From Geothrix sp. (GTDB lineage Bacteria; Acidobacteriota; Holophagae; Holophagales; Holophagaceae): a stretch of DNA of 64,000 nucleotides. Within the stretch, counting starts at the first letter, position 1. Every line of letters begins with the position of its first letter. Below the pieces are notes generated by a model. The model was not told the origin of the DNA and did no database searches. It saw nothing but the letters and a program-made list of their open reading frames with translations. Below, one piece after another: positions 1 to 8,174 of the stretch. The stretch is from NCBI GenBank assembly GCA_030681515.1, contig JAUXSE010000052.1:1-64000 (forward strand). Direction: 5' to 3'. The position numbers were made by a program, and so were the translations under genes.

Positions 1-301
1 CCCACAACGACCAGAACCGACAACCTCGACCCCAGCCGAAGGCCTATCGCATAACCGTTTCCCGAAGCCCATAGCCACTGCCGATCACTCCGAACACAAT
101 GAAAAGCGCCTCAAGATGCCGAGGCGCTTAGGTCAGGATGACAATTACGGTTCGTCCGAATTATTCGGTCGTCCTGGAAACTGTCGGCGGGGCGATTCAT
201 TGAGGGGTGGCCCCCAACAAGAACGAACAGCGTCCTCGGGAACGTCGCCCTGCTTTTGTCAGGCGACATCAGAAACTGACCCCCTGACGAAGGGGGAAGC
301 G
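1..301. other. Non-coding stretch left of IS remnant
   Basis: I see no gene here. A 9-bp stem (104-112 pairing with 121-129, loop 8 nt) is followed on the minus strand by TTTT, so it looks like a minus-strand terminator. It may once have served the Sel1-repeat gene to its right before the IS fragment came between them; that last point is inference. Around 270-300 the sequence CTGACCCCCTGACGAAGG resembles the spacer ahead of IS21-type transposase genes. Confidence 0.4.
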
Positions 302-499
302 ATGGAAGTGGAGAGGCAGGGTCCTGGCAGCCGGGGACCGGAGGCCACGCTGCTTGGTGAAGGGGCAGTAGCGCAGATATTCGCGTTGAAGGCGCTGGGC
401 TGGGGGAGGAAACGGATCTCCCAGGAGACGGACGTCTCGCGGAACACGGTCCGTGACTGGCTCAGTGCGGGTTTCAGCTGCTTTTTGGAACCGGTGTGA
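302..499 (+). pseudogene. IS21-family transposase (IstA) N-terminal fragment
   Basis: An ORF of about 65 codons preceded by a GGGGGAAGCG ribosome site. Residues about 27-48 (ALGWGRKRISQETDVSRNTV) form the helix-turn-helix typical of the N-terminus of IS21 IstA transposases, which are normally about 400-500 aa with a downstream DDE catalytic core. Here the frame stops just after the HTH and no IstB-like ATPase follows, so the element is dead. The HTH resemblance is clear; assignment to IS21 rather than another HTH transposase is from memory of the family. Confidence 0.6.
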
Positions 500-542
500 T
501 TCGGTTAGGCTCAAGCCGAACAAGACAGGACGTGACAACGGC

Positions 543-1187
543 TCAGGAGCCGCCTTCAATGCGGCTCAGCTCGGACCGCGCGGCATCGCTGCCCTTCTCC
601 GCGGCCTTCCGGTACCAGTAGAGGCCCTTCTCCCGGTCCTGGGGGACGTTCAACCCGTAGTAGTACATGGCGCCGAGCATCCGCATGGCATGGGCATCCC
701 CGGCCTTGGCCTGCTCAAGGTAGGCCTGGACACCGGCCGACACCGCTCCAGACCCGGCCGGCGGCGGCATCACCCCAGGCTGAGCCGCGGGACCACGGGA
801 GAAGACCAGATAGGCGGCGGCCCCCAGCACCAGGATCCCGCCCAGGGCCAGGGGCAGCTTCCATCCGGCCGGTCCGGGTGCCTCCGGGCGAAGCGACTGA
901 TGCTGGGTCTGCCCGGCGGCCTCCGCGGGCTGGTCCACCTTCTGCACGCGGATGGGAGGCTCGCCCGCCGTGGGCCGCGCGCGTTTCCGGGCCGGATCGG
1001 AGCCAGCCACCGGCGCTCCCCGGGGCAGCTTCAGGGTATTGCCGGCCTCCAGCTGTTTCGAAAGGATGCTCGAGAGATCCATCTGCTGGGTGCCACGGGG
1101 ATCCACCGGCACCCCCGAGGGCAGGCGCAGCGTGGCGTCCGGAGCGGGTTCCGGATTCGCGGGATCGGCAGTTTCGGGGTCGCTCAT
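543..1187 (-). CDS. Sel1-repeat protein with single membrane anchor
   Basis: Predicted 214 aa starting at an ATG with a strong AAGGAGGG site 4 nt upstream. Longer in-frame starts exist but lack a ribosome site. A Pro/Ala-rich N-terminal half carries two similar short motifs (LRLPSGVPVD near residue 20 and LKLPRGAPVA near 52). One transmembrane segment spans about 111-130, then a single Sel1/TPR-like repeat at about 164-203 (MLGAMYYYGLNVPQDREKGL). Sel1 repeats mediate protein-protein contacts, often in envelope or signalling proteins. The partner is unknown. The topology suggests a cytoplasmic N-terminus and an exported repeat. Confidence 0.75.
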   Translation of the reverse strand: MSDPETADPANPEPAPDATLRLPSGVPVDPRGTQQMDLSSILSKQLEAGNTLKLPRGAPVAGSDPARKRARPTAGEPPIRVQKVDQPAEAAGQTQHQSLRPEAPGPAGWKLPLALGGILVLGAAAYLVFSRGPAAQPGVMPPPAGSGAVSAGVQAYLEQAKAGDAHAMRMLGAMYYYGLNVPQDREKGLYWYRKAAEKGSDAARSELSRIEGGS

Positions 1188-1231
1188 GCACCCTCCTTGG
1201 GGGATGGGGTTCCCCAGCATACCGGGATGCG

Positions 1232-1687
1232 TCAGCCCTCCAAGGCCTTCGCCCATCGCCCGAACCTGGGAACCAGGGTCGCGAAGAGCAGGGGCGTCAT
1301 CAGAATGAAGCCCCAGGCATGGCGGGCCGCGTGGCCGCCGACGAGGCTCCAGTAGACCAGGCCGAAGAGGCTGCTGAATTCGAAGGCCGCGGCGTAGAGC
1401 AGGCTTTCCCTGAGGATGACGAAGGACCGCCGGGTTCCGGGCAGGGCCTTGAACCCCCGAAGCACGCGGCCGCTTCGCCCCCACACCCAGGCGGCCGACA
1501 GGAAGACCAGGCCCGTGAAAAGGTAGCCCAGTTGCTGGTGGACCCCCTCAGGGGCCTGGGTCCCGGGCGGAACCACCCCCATCAGCAGCAGCACCGCGAT
1601 TCCGCCCGGCGTGCCGAGGCAGAGCGCCAGGCCCAGCCCATAGGCCGTGCGATGGGCGGACCGGAGGGGATCGGCCGCGCCGTTCAC
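1232..1687 (-). CDS. Four-helix membrane protein of unknown function
   Basis: About 151 aa from a GTG start whose last two bases form the stop codon of scpA (GTGA overlap), which indicates translational coupling; a longer start inside scpA is less likely. Four hydrophobic stretches are visible (around GLALCLGTPGGIAVLLLMGV, LGYLFTGLVFLSAAWVW, LLYAAAFEFSSLFGLVYWSL and GFILMTPLLFATLVP). I do not recognise the family. It sits where scpB often follows scpA but does not look like ScpB, which is a soluble winged-helix protein. Confidence 0.65.
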   Translation of the reverse strand: MNGAADPLRSAHRTAYGLGLALCLGTPGGIAVLLLMGVVPPGTQAPEGVHQQLGYLFTGLVFLSAAWVWGRSGRVLRGFKALPGTRRSFVILRESLLYAAAFEFSSLFGLVYWSLVGGHAARHAWGFILMTPLLFATLVPRFGRWAKALEG

Positions 1688-2499
1688 GCGGCCTCGGCAC
1701 ACTTAATGCGGATCTCGCCGAAGGTCTCACCCTGGACCAGGGCGATGCGGCCCGTGCGGACCAGCTCCAGCAGGGCCAGGAACGTGAGCACCAGATCCTC
1801 GCGCGTGCGCGCCTGGCCCAGAAGGCCCTGGAAGGGCTTCCAGAGACCGTCCTGGAGGCTTTGGAGCACTTCCCTCACCCGCTGCTCCAGCGTCTTGGGC
1901 TGGGTGCGCACCTCCACGGGAGGCGGCGGCATCAGGCGTTTCAGGGCCTCGCGGTAGGCGCCCAGCAGGTCGAACAGCGTGGCGCGGATGGGCTCTTCCT
2001 CCACGCGCTTGTGATCGTCGAGATCGAGGCCGGGCGCGAAGGCGATCTTCTGCCAGTCCGACTCGCGATCGGATAGCAACCGGGCCGCGGCCTTCACCTG
2101 CTGGTAGTCCAGCAGACGCTGCACCAGGGCCTCGCGGGGATCCTCCTCGCCGGTCTCCTGGGGCGGACGGGGCAGCATGAGCCGCGACTTGATCTGCAGC
2201 AGCTGGGCCGCCATGGCCACGAATTCCGCCGCGATCTCCAGGTTCAGTTCCTCCATGAGCTTCAGATAGTCCATGTACTGCCGCGTGACCTCCGCCATGG
2301 GCAGGTTCAGGATGTCCAGCTTCTGCTCATGGATGAGGTGCATCAGCAGGTCCAGGGGCCCCTCGAAGGCCGTGAGGTGCAGCGCGAGGCCACGGAACTT
2401 CGTTTCAAAGCCCTTGGGCGGCTCGAAGGTCCTCGAAGCCTCGACCACCGGCGCGGCTTCAGCCACAGATTCGGGGACTTCCTGGGGGGTGTCAGACAT
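1684..2499 (-). CDS. scpA: Segregation and condensation protein A
   Basis: 271 aa, the usual length for ScpA, the kleisin that bridges the SMC heads in bacterial condensin and acts with ScpB in chromosome segregation. The N-terminal kleisin signature is clear (FEGPLDLLMHLIHEQKLDIL from about residue 45), followed by the helical middle region and a C-terminal winged-helix-like segment ending in the usual short hydrophobic stretch (LVLTFLALLELVRTGRIALV). The first about 30 residues are acidic and poorly conserved. It is translationally coupled to the membrane-protein gene downstream. No scpB or smc is seen in the window. Confidence 0.93.
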   Translation of the reverse strand: MSDTPQEVPESVAEAAPVVEASRTFEPPKGFETKFRGLALHLTAFEGPLDLLMHLIHEQKLDILNLPMAEVTRQYMDYLKLMEELNLEIAAEFVAMAAQLLQIKSRLMLPRPPQETGEEDPREALVQRLLDYQQVKAAARLLSDRESDWQKIAFAPGLDLDDHKRVEEEPIRATLFDLLGAYREALKRLMPPPPVEVRTQPKTLEQRVREVLQSLQDGLWKPFQGLLGQARTREDLVLTFLALLELVRTGRIALVQGETFGEIRIKCAEAA

Positions 2500-2557
2500 A
2501 CATCTATTCTAGCCGGGCCCGGAGTCCAGGTGCCGGCAAGGAAAAGCTCAGCCACAG

Positions 2558-3466
2558 ATGAATACGCCACAATGGATGACTATGGCCCGCCCCCCCGTCC
2601 TCCCCGGCCCCCGACCTGATTGGCTGAAGATCCGCATTCCGGCGCCGGAGGTGGTGGCCGAAGTCGAATCCCTGATCCGGGAACAGCGCCTGGTGACGGT
2701 CTGCGAGGAGGCCCGCTGCCCGAACCTGCACGAGTGCTGGGGCATCCACCGCACGGCCACCTTCATGCTCATGGGGGACATCTGCACCCGCCATTGCGGG
2801 TTCTGCAATGTGGGCAAGGGCCGGCCCGGGGAATTGGATCCAGGCGAACCGCAGCGCGTGGCGGAGGCCGTGGCCCGGCTGGGACTGAAGTTCGCCGTGG
2901 TCACCTCGGTGAACCGCGACGACCTGCCGGACGGGGGTTCCGCGCATTTCGCGCAGACCATTCGGTGGATCCGCGCCCTGTCTCCCCCCTGCGGCGTCGA
3001 AGTGCTCATCCCCGACTTCCGGGGCAGCGAGGCCGCCCTCCTCGCCGTGCTGGAGGCCCGGCCGGACGTCCTGAACCACAACGTGGAGACCGTGCCCCAC
3101 CTGTACCGCCGCGTGCGGCCGGACGCCGACTACGCGCAGAGTCTGGGGGTTCTGCGCCGGACCGCGGACTGGCGGGACAGCCACGCCCCGGCCATGCGCG
3201 TCAAGAGCGGCATCATGGTGGGCCTGGGCGAAACGCCGGAACAGGTGCTGGAACTGATGGCCGACTGGCGGCGGAACCGCGTGGACATCGCCACCCTCGG
3301 CCAGTACCTGCCCCCCTCGGAGTTGCACCTCCCCCTCCACCGCTTCGTGGAACCCTCCGAGTTCGACATGTACAAGCGGAGGGGCCTGGAGATGGGTTTC
3401 CAGCGGGTGGAATCCGCGCCGCTGGTGCGATCCAGCTACCACGCGGGGGAAGGCTTCGGGGGCTGA
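2558..3466 (+). CDS. lipA: Lipoyl synthase
   Basis: 302 aa radical-SAM enzyme that inserts two sulfurs into protein-bound octanoyl chains to make the lipoyl cofactor. Both iron-sulfur motifs are present: the auxiliary-cluster CX4CX5C (CEEARCPNLHEC) and the radical-SAM CX3CX2C (CTRHCGFC), plus the family motifs VTSVNRDDLPDGG and the C-terminal RSSYHA. The ribosome site at the first ATG is weak; ATGs at 2576 and 2582 are alternatives. Transcribed away from scpA. No lipB is in the window. The coding sequence ends inside a strong stem-loop. Confidence 0.95.
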   Translation: MNTPQWMTMARPPVLPGPRPDWLKIRIPAPEVVAEVESLIREQRLVTVCEEARCPNLHECWGIHRTATFMLMGDICTRHCGFCNVGKGRPGELDPGEPQRVAEAVARLGLKFAVVTSVNRDDLPDGGSAHFAQTIRWIRALSPPCGVEVLIPDFRGSEAALLAVLEARPDVLNHNVETVPHLYRRVRPDADYAQSLGVLRRTADWRDSHAPAMRVKSGIMVGLGETPEQVLELMADWRRNRVDIATLGQYLPPSELHLPLHRFVEPSEFDMYKRRGLEMGFQRVESAPLVRSSYHAGEGFGG

Positions 3467-3478
3467 AGCCCCCGAAGC
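3453..3478 (+). terminator. Stem-loop spanning the lipA stop codon
   Basis: A perfect 12-bp inverted repeat (GCTTCGGGGGCT and AGCCCCCGAAGC, 2-nt spacer) covers the last codons and the TGA of lipA. No T-run follows, but the next gene converges from the other side, so it could stop transcription from both sides or stabilise mRNA ends. Confidence 0.55.
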
Positions 3479-3494
3479 TGGAAAGGCCTCCCCA

Positions 3495-4616
3495 CTACAC
3501 CTGGGCGTGATCGTTCGCCCCCAGGAACTGCTTTTCGAAGGCGGCCCAGTCGAGGTTCCCGGTGGTCCCGGCGCCATTGAGCGCGCGGAGCCGCATGATC
3601 TCGTCCTGGTACCAGTCAATGACCGGCTTGCCGATCTTGAGCGAGGGCAGTTCCGAAGCCAGGTCGCTGGGGGTCATCAGGCAGACCCATCCGCGGTCAT
3701 AGGGGCTTTGGATCAGTATTCCGGGTGCGTTCTTGAGATCCAGGTTGCCGTGCTCGATGCGACCCGAGATCGGCGCGGCCACATGCACCGTGCCCGCCGC
3801 GCCCTCCAGGGTGAAGAGCGTCTCGCCCTGTCGCACGGTCTGGCCCCGCTCCGGAAGCACCACTTCCTTCACGGTTCCCAGCGCCTTCCGCACGAAATCG
3901 TCAATGCCGATGCGGACCCGGCCTTCGGGCTGGATGCGCACCCACGCGTGGCCCGCGGACAGGAAGGATCCGCCTGTCACACAGAATTCAGAGGCGGGCA
4001 CGCCGTCAGCCATCTCGGGAGACACCACGCGCACACTGGGCCGGCGGGACATCTCGATGCGGGCCTCGCGCTTGATGAGCAGCTTCTTCACGAACTCACC
4101 CAGCTCGTCGGCCGTGAAGGGCTTCTGCACGTACTCGCAGGCGCCTTGCTGCAGCGTCTCCACCGCTGTCTCGATGCTGCCATAGCCGGTGATCACGACC
4201 ACATCCACGTCCGGCCGCAGGTGCTTCACGGCCTTCACCACCTCCACGCCATCCATGTCCGGCATCTTGAGGTCGGTGAAGACGAAGTCGTAGTCGTGGC
4301 GCTGGACCAGGCCCAGGGCCTCGGGCCCGTGCTCCACCGTGTCCACGCTGAAGCCTTCCAGCACGAGGATGCGGCGGAAGGAATCCAGCACCACGGCCTC
4401 GTCGTCCACGGCAAGGATGCGGGCCCTGGGATTCGGCACCTCCACCCGCTTGAGGCTCTTGGCTTCATGAGTGAAGTCCAGATGGATGGAGGTCTTGAGC
4501 ACCGCCTCGCGGGCCATTCGCGCCCGATTCTCGCGCATCCGGCGGAGGATCGTGCGCACCAGGAGATCAAGGCCCACGAAGGCTACGAACATGAGAAGGA
4601 TCAGAACGGCGGTCAT
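3495..4616 (-). CDS. Membrane-anchored response regulator with GcvH-like domain
   Basis: 373 aa. A hydrophobic N-terminal helix (about 2-20) precedes a basic linker. A CheY-type receiver follows at about 66-185, with acidic pair D71/D72, phospho-acceptor D115 (FTDLKMPDMDG) and conserved K165 (VQKPF). Residues about 212-320 resemble the glycine-cleavage H protein/lipoyl fold (HAWVRIQPEGRVRIGIDDF, then APISGRI). The residue at the lipoyl-lysine position is Ala (about A274), so the domain is probably not lipoylated. There is no DNA-binding output domain. The start overlaps the stop of the kinase gene upstream (ATGA), so kinase and regulator are one unit. I infer output through protein contact at the membrane. 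Confidence 0.85.
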   Translation of the reverse strand: MTAVLILLMFVAFVGLDLLVRTILRRMRENRARMAREAVLKTSIHLDFTHEAKSLKRVEVPNPRARILAVDDEAVVLDSFRRILVLEGFSVDTVEHGPEALGLVQRHDYDFVFTDLKMPDMDGVEVVKAVKHLRPDVDVVVITGYGSIETAVETLQQGACEYVQKPFTADELGEFVKKLLIKREARIEMSRRPSVRVVSPEMADGVPASEFCVTGGSFLSAGHAWVRIQPEGRVRIGIDDFVRKALGTVKEVVLPERGQTVRQGETLFTLEGAAGTVHVAAPISGRIEHGNLDLKNAPGILIQSPYDRGWVCLMTPSDLASELPSLKIGKPVIDWYQDEIMRLRALNGAGTTGNLDWAAFEKQFLGANDHAQV

Positions 4617-6151
4617 ACGGACCTCCTAGATGAGTGTGGGGGAATGGGGGGTGCGCCTTCGGTTCCGGCCGAGGTGGGCAGGCGAAGGATGAGGCGCGTG
4701 CCGTGGCCGGGAATGGTCTCGGCCCGCAACGATCCGCCGTGGGCCTCGGCGATGCCCCAGCTGACCGCGAGCCCCAGGCCCGTGCCCTGGTTGCCCTTGG
4801 TGGTGAAGAAAGGTTCGAAGATCCGCGGCAGATCCTCCGGGGCGATGCCGGGGCCACTGTCCTCCAGGGTGAATTCGATGGAGCCCAACGCTCCGGGCCG
4901 GGTCGTGGCCCGGACACTCCCGCCCTCGGTGCCGATGGCATCCATCGCGTTCAGCAGGAGGTTCACCACCACCTGCTGGATCTGGTTCGCGTCAGCCTGG
5001 ACCGCAGGCAGATCCGGGGCCAGGTCCAGGGACAGATCCACCTGGTTCAGCGAAAGCTGGGTCATCACCACGGACACGGACCGGCGCACCACCTCGTTGA
5101 GTTCCATGGGTTTCCGGGCTGGGGTCGCGGGCCGCGCGAAATCCAGGAGTCCGCGGATGATGCCGCGGCAGCGCACGGTCTCCCGCACGATCACATCCAG
5201 GTCCTCGCAGGCGGAAACATCGTGTTCCATGCGTTTGCGCAGCAGGGAGGCATAGCTCAGCACGCCGGTCAGCGGGTTGTTGATCTCGTGCGCGACCCCG
5301 GCGGCCAGCCGTCCCACCGAGGCCAGCTTGTCCGCCTGGGCCAGCTGACGGTGGGTATCCGCCAGATTCCGGGTCATGTGGTTGAAGGCCTTGGCCAACG
5401 CCCCCAACTCGTGCCGTCCGCTCACGGGGATGGTGGTGTCGAGATCCCCCTCGGTGACGCGGCGGGTGCCCTCCACCAGCGCCGCCACGGGACGCACCAC
5501 CAGACGCCGGTTGAGCCACCACAGCATGAGGCTGCCCGCCAGGATGGCGAGGATGGCCGAGGCCGTGATGACCATGCGGCTATGGGCGATCTCCTGATCC
5601 ACTTCCGTCAGGGAGACATTCACGTCCAGCACGCCCAGCAGGCTCTGCTTGGCACTGTGGGCATGGCAGGCGGCCGTGGAGCAGGAAGCCTCGTTCGGAA
5701 TGGGGTTGATGACCCCCAGGACACGGGTGCCGTCCGGGGCGCGGAAGGTGCGGGCCCGGGCCTGGATGCCCAGCCGTTCGAGAGGGCGGCCCTCCGCGTG
5801 GCAGGCATAGCAGGCCTCGCCGCGGATATCGAGGCTGGTGCCGATCTCCTCGCGGGTGGAGGAGAACATGATGCGGCCCTCCTTGTTGAACACCCGCACC
5901 TTCTGGATGCCCTGCTCATGCAGCCCCCCCACGGCGCGGATCTGGCGATGCAGGTTCTCGCGGCGGTTCTCCAGCATGTCGAAGTGCGTGGCGCTCTTGA
6001 TCGTTTCGCTGAGCTGATCGGCGCTGCGGGTGCGCTCGGCCATGAGCTGAGCCGTGTGGGACCGCAGAATGACCACGGACATGCCCCCGATCACCAGCGC
6101 CGTCGCCAGGCCGGCGCCAAGGATCAGACGGGTGCCGATGCGGGTCCGCAT
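4613..6151 (-). CDS. Heme-motif membrane sensor histidine kinase
   Basis: 512 aa. Transmembrane helices at about 9-29 and 193-213 enclose a periplasmic sensor domain. That domain contains a CXXCH heme-c motif (C114-H118, CYACH) and a CX4CH motif (C157-H163, CSTAACH), which suggests a di-heme redox or ligand sensor. A HAMP domain (about 214-266), a HisKA domain with phospho-His about 288 (VAHEINNPL) and a HATPase domain (NLLLNAMDA, DSGPGIAP, GTGLGLAVS) follow. It sits 3 nt downstream of the NrfD-like gene and overlaps its response regulator by 4 nt. The likely signal is the redox state of the quinone pool or periplasmic carriers; heme attachment is inferred from motifs only. Confidence 0.88.
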   Translation of the reverse strand: MRTRIGTRLILGAGLATALVIGGMSVVILRSHTAQLMAERTRSADQLSETIKSATHFDMLENRRENLHRQIRAVGGLHEQGIQKVRVFNKEGRIMFSSTREEIGTSLDIRGEACYACHAEGRPLERLGIQARARTFRAPDGTRVLGVINPIPNEASCSTAACHAHSAKQSLLGVLDVNVSLTEVDQEIAHSRMVITASAILAILAGSLMLWWLNRRLVVRPVAALVEGTRRVTEGDLDTTIPVSGRHELGALAKAFNHMTRNLADTHRQLAQADKLASVGRLAAGVAHEINNPLTGVLSYASLLRKRMEHDVSACEDLDVIVRETVRCRGIIRGLLDFARPATPARKPMELNEVVRRSVSVVMTQLSLNQVDLSLDLAPDLPAVQADANQIQQVVVNLLLNAMDAIGTEGGSVRATTRPGALGSIEFTLEDSGPGIAPEDLPRIFEPFFTTKGNQGTGLGLAVSWGIAEAHGGSLRAETIPGHGTRLILRLPTSAGTEGAPPIPPHSSRRSV

Positions 6152-6154
6152 GGC

Positions 6155-7321
6155 TCAGCCTCCTTCCTCCGGTCTCCGGGAACCGGTCACTGGGCCTTCG
6201 GGGAAGATGGAGAAGGTCCGCACCGCGAAGGCGAAGACGGCCATGCCCGTGGCCACCAGGCCAACCGAAACGATGATCTCCATGCCCGAAGGCAGGTACC
6301 GCGTGCCTGAGGCCGCTTCCATGCCCGTGATGCTGACATTCAGCCGGTTCATCACGAAGCCGAGCACCGCCAGGAATGCGCCTCCCACCAGCCAATCAGG
6401 GTGGGAGCGCAGGCGGTGGAAGGACATCAGGGCCACCGGCAGGATCACGCCCAGGGTGAACTCCAGGAGGAACATCTGACCCTCGTACCCGAAGTCCAGG
6501 ATGCTCGCGAACGCGTGGTTGCGGGCGATGCCCTGCAGGCGCATGAGACCGTAGATCCCCAGGGCCACGACCATGCCGCGGGCCAGGGGCTCCAGCAGAT
6601 CCATCTCCAGGTGGCGGTGGAAGGCCCGCTTGCTGAGGTAGGACTCCAGGATCACCATGCCGATGCCCGCGCCGATGGCCGAGATGTAGAAATGGAGCGG
6701 CATCATCGGGGAGTACCAAAGCGGGTGGAGCTTGCTTGGCACGATCAGGTAGAGGGATCCCAGGGACGACTGGTGCAGCGTCGAAAGGAGCACGCCGAGG
6801 ATCACCAGGGGTGTGATGAGCCGGTGGATGAGCCGCGCCGGAGCGTGGAAGCCGAACCGCTCGAGGACCACAGGCGAGAATTCGATCGCCAGCACAGTGG
6901 TGTAGAGCATCACGCACCAGGCCACTTCGAACATGACGGAGTGCGGGTTCCAGTAGACGATGGCATGCCAGATGCGCCAGGGCTGGCCCAGGTCCAGCAG
7001 CAGGGCCACGATCACGAAGGCGTAGCCCAGGAAGCCAGTGAGAATGGTCGGCCGGACGATGGGCTCGAATCGCTTGAGGTTGAACAGGTGGACCACCGCC
7101 GTCAGCGTGAAGGCACCCGCGGCCAGTCCCACCCCACAGAGCAGGTCGAAGCCGATCCAGAGGCCCCAGGGGAACTGATCGCTCAGGTTGGTGACGGCGC
7201 CCAGGCCCTTGGTGAACCGGATCACGGTGACGGTGCAGAAGGCCAGGAAGAGCACGACGAAGACCGCGGTCCAGAAGCCTGGGCGGAAGCGGCGGGGCGA
7301 TAGCGTGGCGGTGGTGTTCAT
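6155..7321 (-). CDS. NrfD/HybB-type integral membrane quinone oxidoreductase subunit
   Basis: 388 aa with about nine or ten hydrophobic helices. The pattern (FPWGLWIGFDLLCGVGLAAG near residue 50; LLDLGQPWRIWH; PHSVMFEVAWCVMLYTTV) matches the NrfD/PsrC superfamily and most closely HybB of hydrogenase-2 type complexes. These proteins pass electrons between a four-cluster ferredoxin subunit and menaquinone. Its start overlaps the stop of the FeS gene (ATGA). No hydrogenase, molybdopterin or cytochrome catalytic subunit is in the operon, so its redox partner is unknown. Confidence 0.9.
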   Translation of the reverse strand: MNTTATLSPRRFRPGFWTAVFVVLFLAFCTVTVIRFTKGLGAVTNLSDQFPWGLWIGFDLLCGVGLAAGAFTLTAVVHLFNLKRFEPIVRPTILTGFLGYAFVIVALLLDLGQPWRIWHAIVYWNPHSVMFEVAWCVMLYTTVLAIEFSPVVLERFGFHAPARLIHRLITPLVILGVLLSTLHQSSLGSLYLIVPSKLHPLWYSPMMPLHFYISAIGAGIGMVILESYLSKRAFHRHLEMDLLEPLARGMVVALGIYGLMRLQGIARNHAFASILDFGYEGQMFLLEFTLGVILPVALMSFHRLRSHPDWLVGGAFLAVLGFVMNRLNVSITGMEAASGTRYLPSGMEIIVSVGLVATGMAVFAFAVRTFSIFPEGPVTGSRRPEEGG

Positions 7322-8082
7322 GACCGCCCCCGCCGTCCGTGATCAGGTCCATGGCCGTCGGATCCGCCCTTCGCCACATCCTCGCGCCGGGCCGTGATCC
7401 AGTGGACCCCGTAGAGGAGGACACCCCAGACGCCGACAAAATCGGGGATGTTCGAGAGTACCTGCCAGGTCCGCATGGCAGGGGGCTCTGCCGGCAGATT
7501 GGTCTTCAGCCCCATCTTCTCGAAGGGCACATTGGAGATCATCATCACGGAGGTTCCACCGGCTTCGGTGAGCCCGTAGATGTGGTCCACGTAGGCCCCG
7601 GGCTTCTGCCGGATGCGCGTGCGGGCCTCCCAGATCAGATCCTCCTTCTTGCCGAACAGGGTCGCGCCGGTCGGGCAGGCCTCGGCGCAGGCCGTGGGCC
7701 GGCCCTCCTTCAGGCGCCCTGCGCAAAGGATGCACTTGCCGATGACGGGGACGGGGCGGTCCCACTGGTACTTCGGGATCTCGAAGGGGCAGGCCATCAT
7801 GCAGTAGCGGCAGCCCATGCAACGTTCCGCATCGTAAACGACCGGACCTTCCGGCGTCTTCGTCAAGGCGGCCACGGGGCACACGGAGACGCAGGTGGGC
7901 ACCTCGCAATGCATGCACAGGCGGCGGACATTGATGCCCTCCTTCTCCTGGACCGTCGTCCAGGTGTAGGCGGTCAACACCTCCTCTACCTCTCCAGGCA
8001 GCTTATTCTGCTCCTTGCAGGCGGAGCTGCAGGCACCGCAACCAATGCAGCGCGTGGCGTCGAAAAGAAGTCCCATGCCCAT
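7318..8082 (-). CDS. HybA-like four-[4Fe-4S] ferredoxin subunit
   Basis: Predicted 254 aa from the ATG at 8082 (MGMGLLFDATRCIGC), preceded by GGAAGGAGCCGAGG; a TTG start at 8142 would add 20 residues. Sixteen cysteines form four clusters: C12/15/18/22, C56/59/64/68, C88/91/94/98 and C117/120/132/136. A C-terminal hydrophobic stretch (VGVWGVLLYGVHWI) is a HybA-type membrane anchor. There is no Tat signal at the N-terminus, so the protein may face the cytoplasm, unlike canonical HybA. First gene of the operon with the NrfD-like protein, kinase and regulator. Confidence 0.9.
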   Translation of the reverse strand: MGMGLLFDATRCIGCGACSSACKEQNKLPGEVEEVLTAYTWTTVQEKEGINVRRLCMHCEVPTCVSVCPVAALTKTPEGPVVYDAERCMGCRYCMMACPFEIPKYQWDRPVPVIGKCILCAGRLKEGRPTACAEACPTGATLFGKKEDLIWEARTRIRQKPGAYVDHIYGLTEAGGTSVMMISNVPFEKMGLKTNLPAEPPAMRTWQVLSNIPDFVGVWGVLLYGVHWITARREDVAKGGSDGHGPDHGRRGRS

Positions 8083-8102
8083 GAGTACCTCGGCTCCTTC
8101 CA

Positions 8103-8129
8103 CCATCCCGGGAGGCATTCCCGGGATGG
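8103..8129 (-). promoter_or_regulatory. Perfect stem-loop in leader of the FeS operon
   Basis: A 10-bp perfect inverted repeat (CCATCCCGGG and CCCGGGATGG, 7-nt loop) lies between a possible TTG start (8142) and the preferred ATG start (8082). In mRNA it would fold about 20 nt ahead of the ribosome site. It could control translation or be a protein operator; which is unknown. Confidence 0.4.
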
Positions 8130-8174
8130 TTGCCTGTAACAATCCATCTCCTTTTTTCTATAGTCAACCAATAG

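Noticed and set aside
2558-4616. Possible functional link between lipA and the lipoyl-like domain of the neighbouring regulator
   Set aside because: The genes are on opposite strands and converge, and the regulator lacks the lysine needed for lipoylation.
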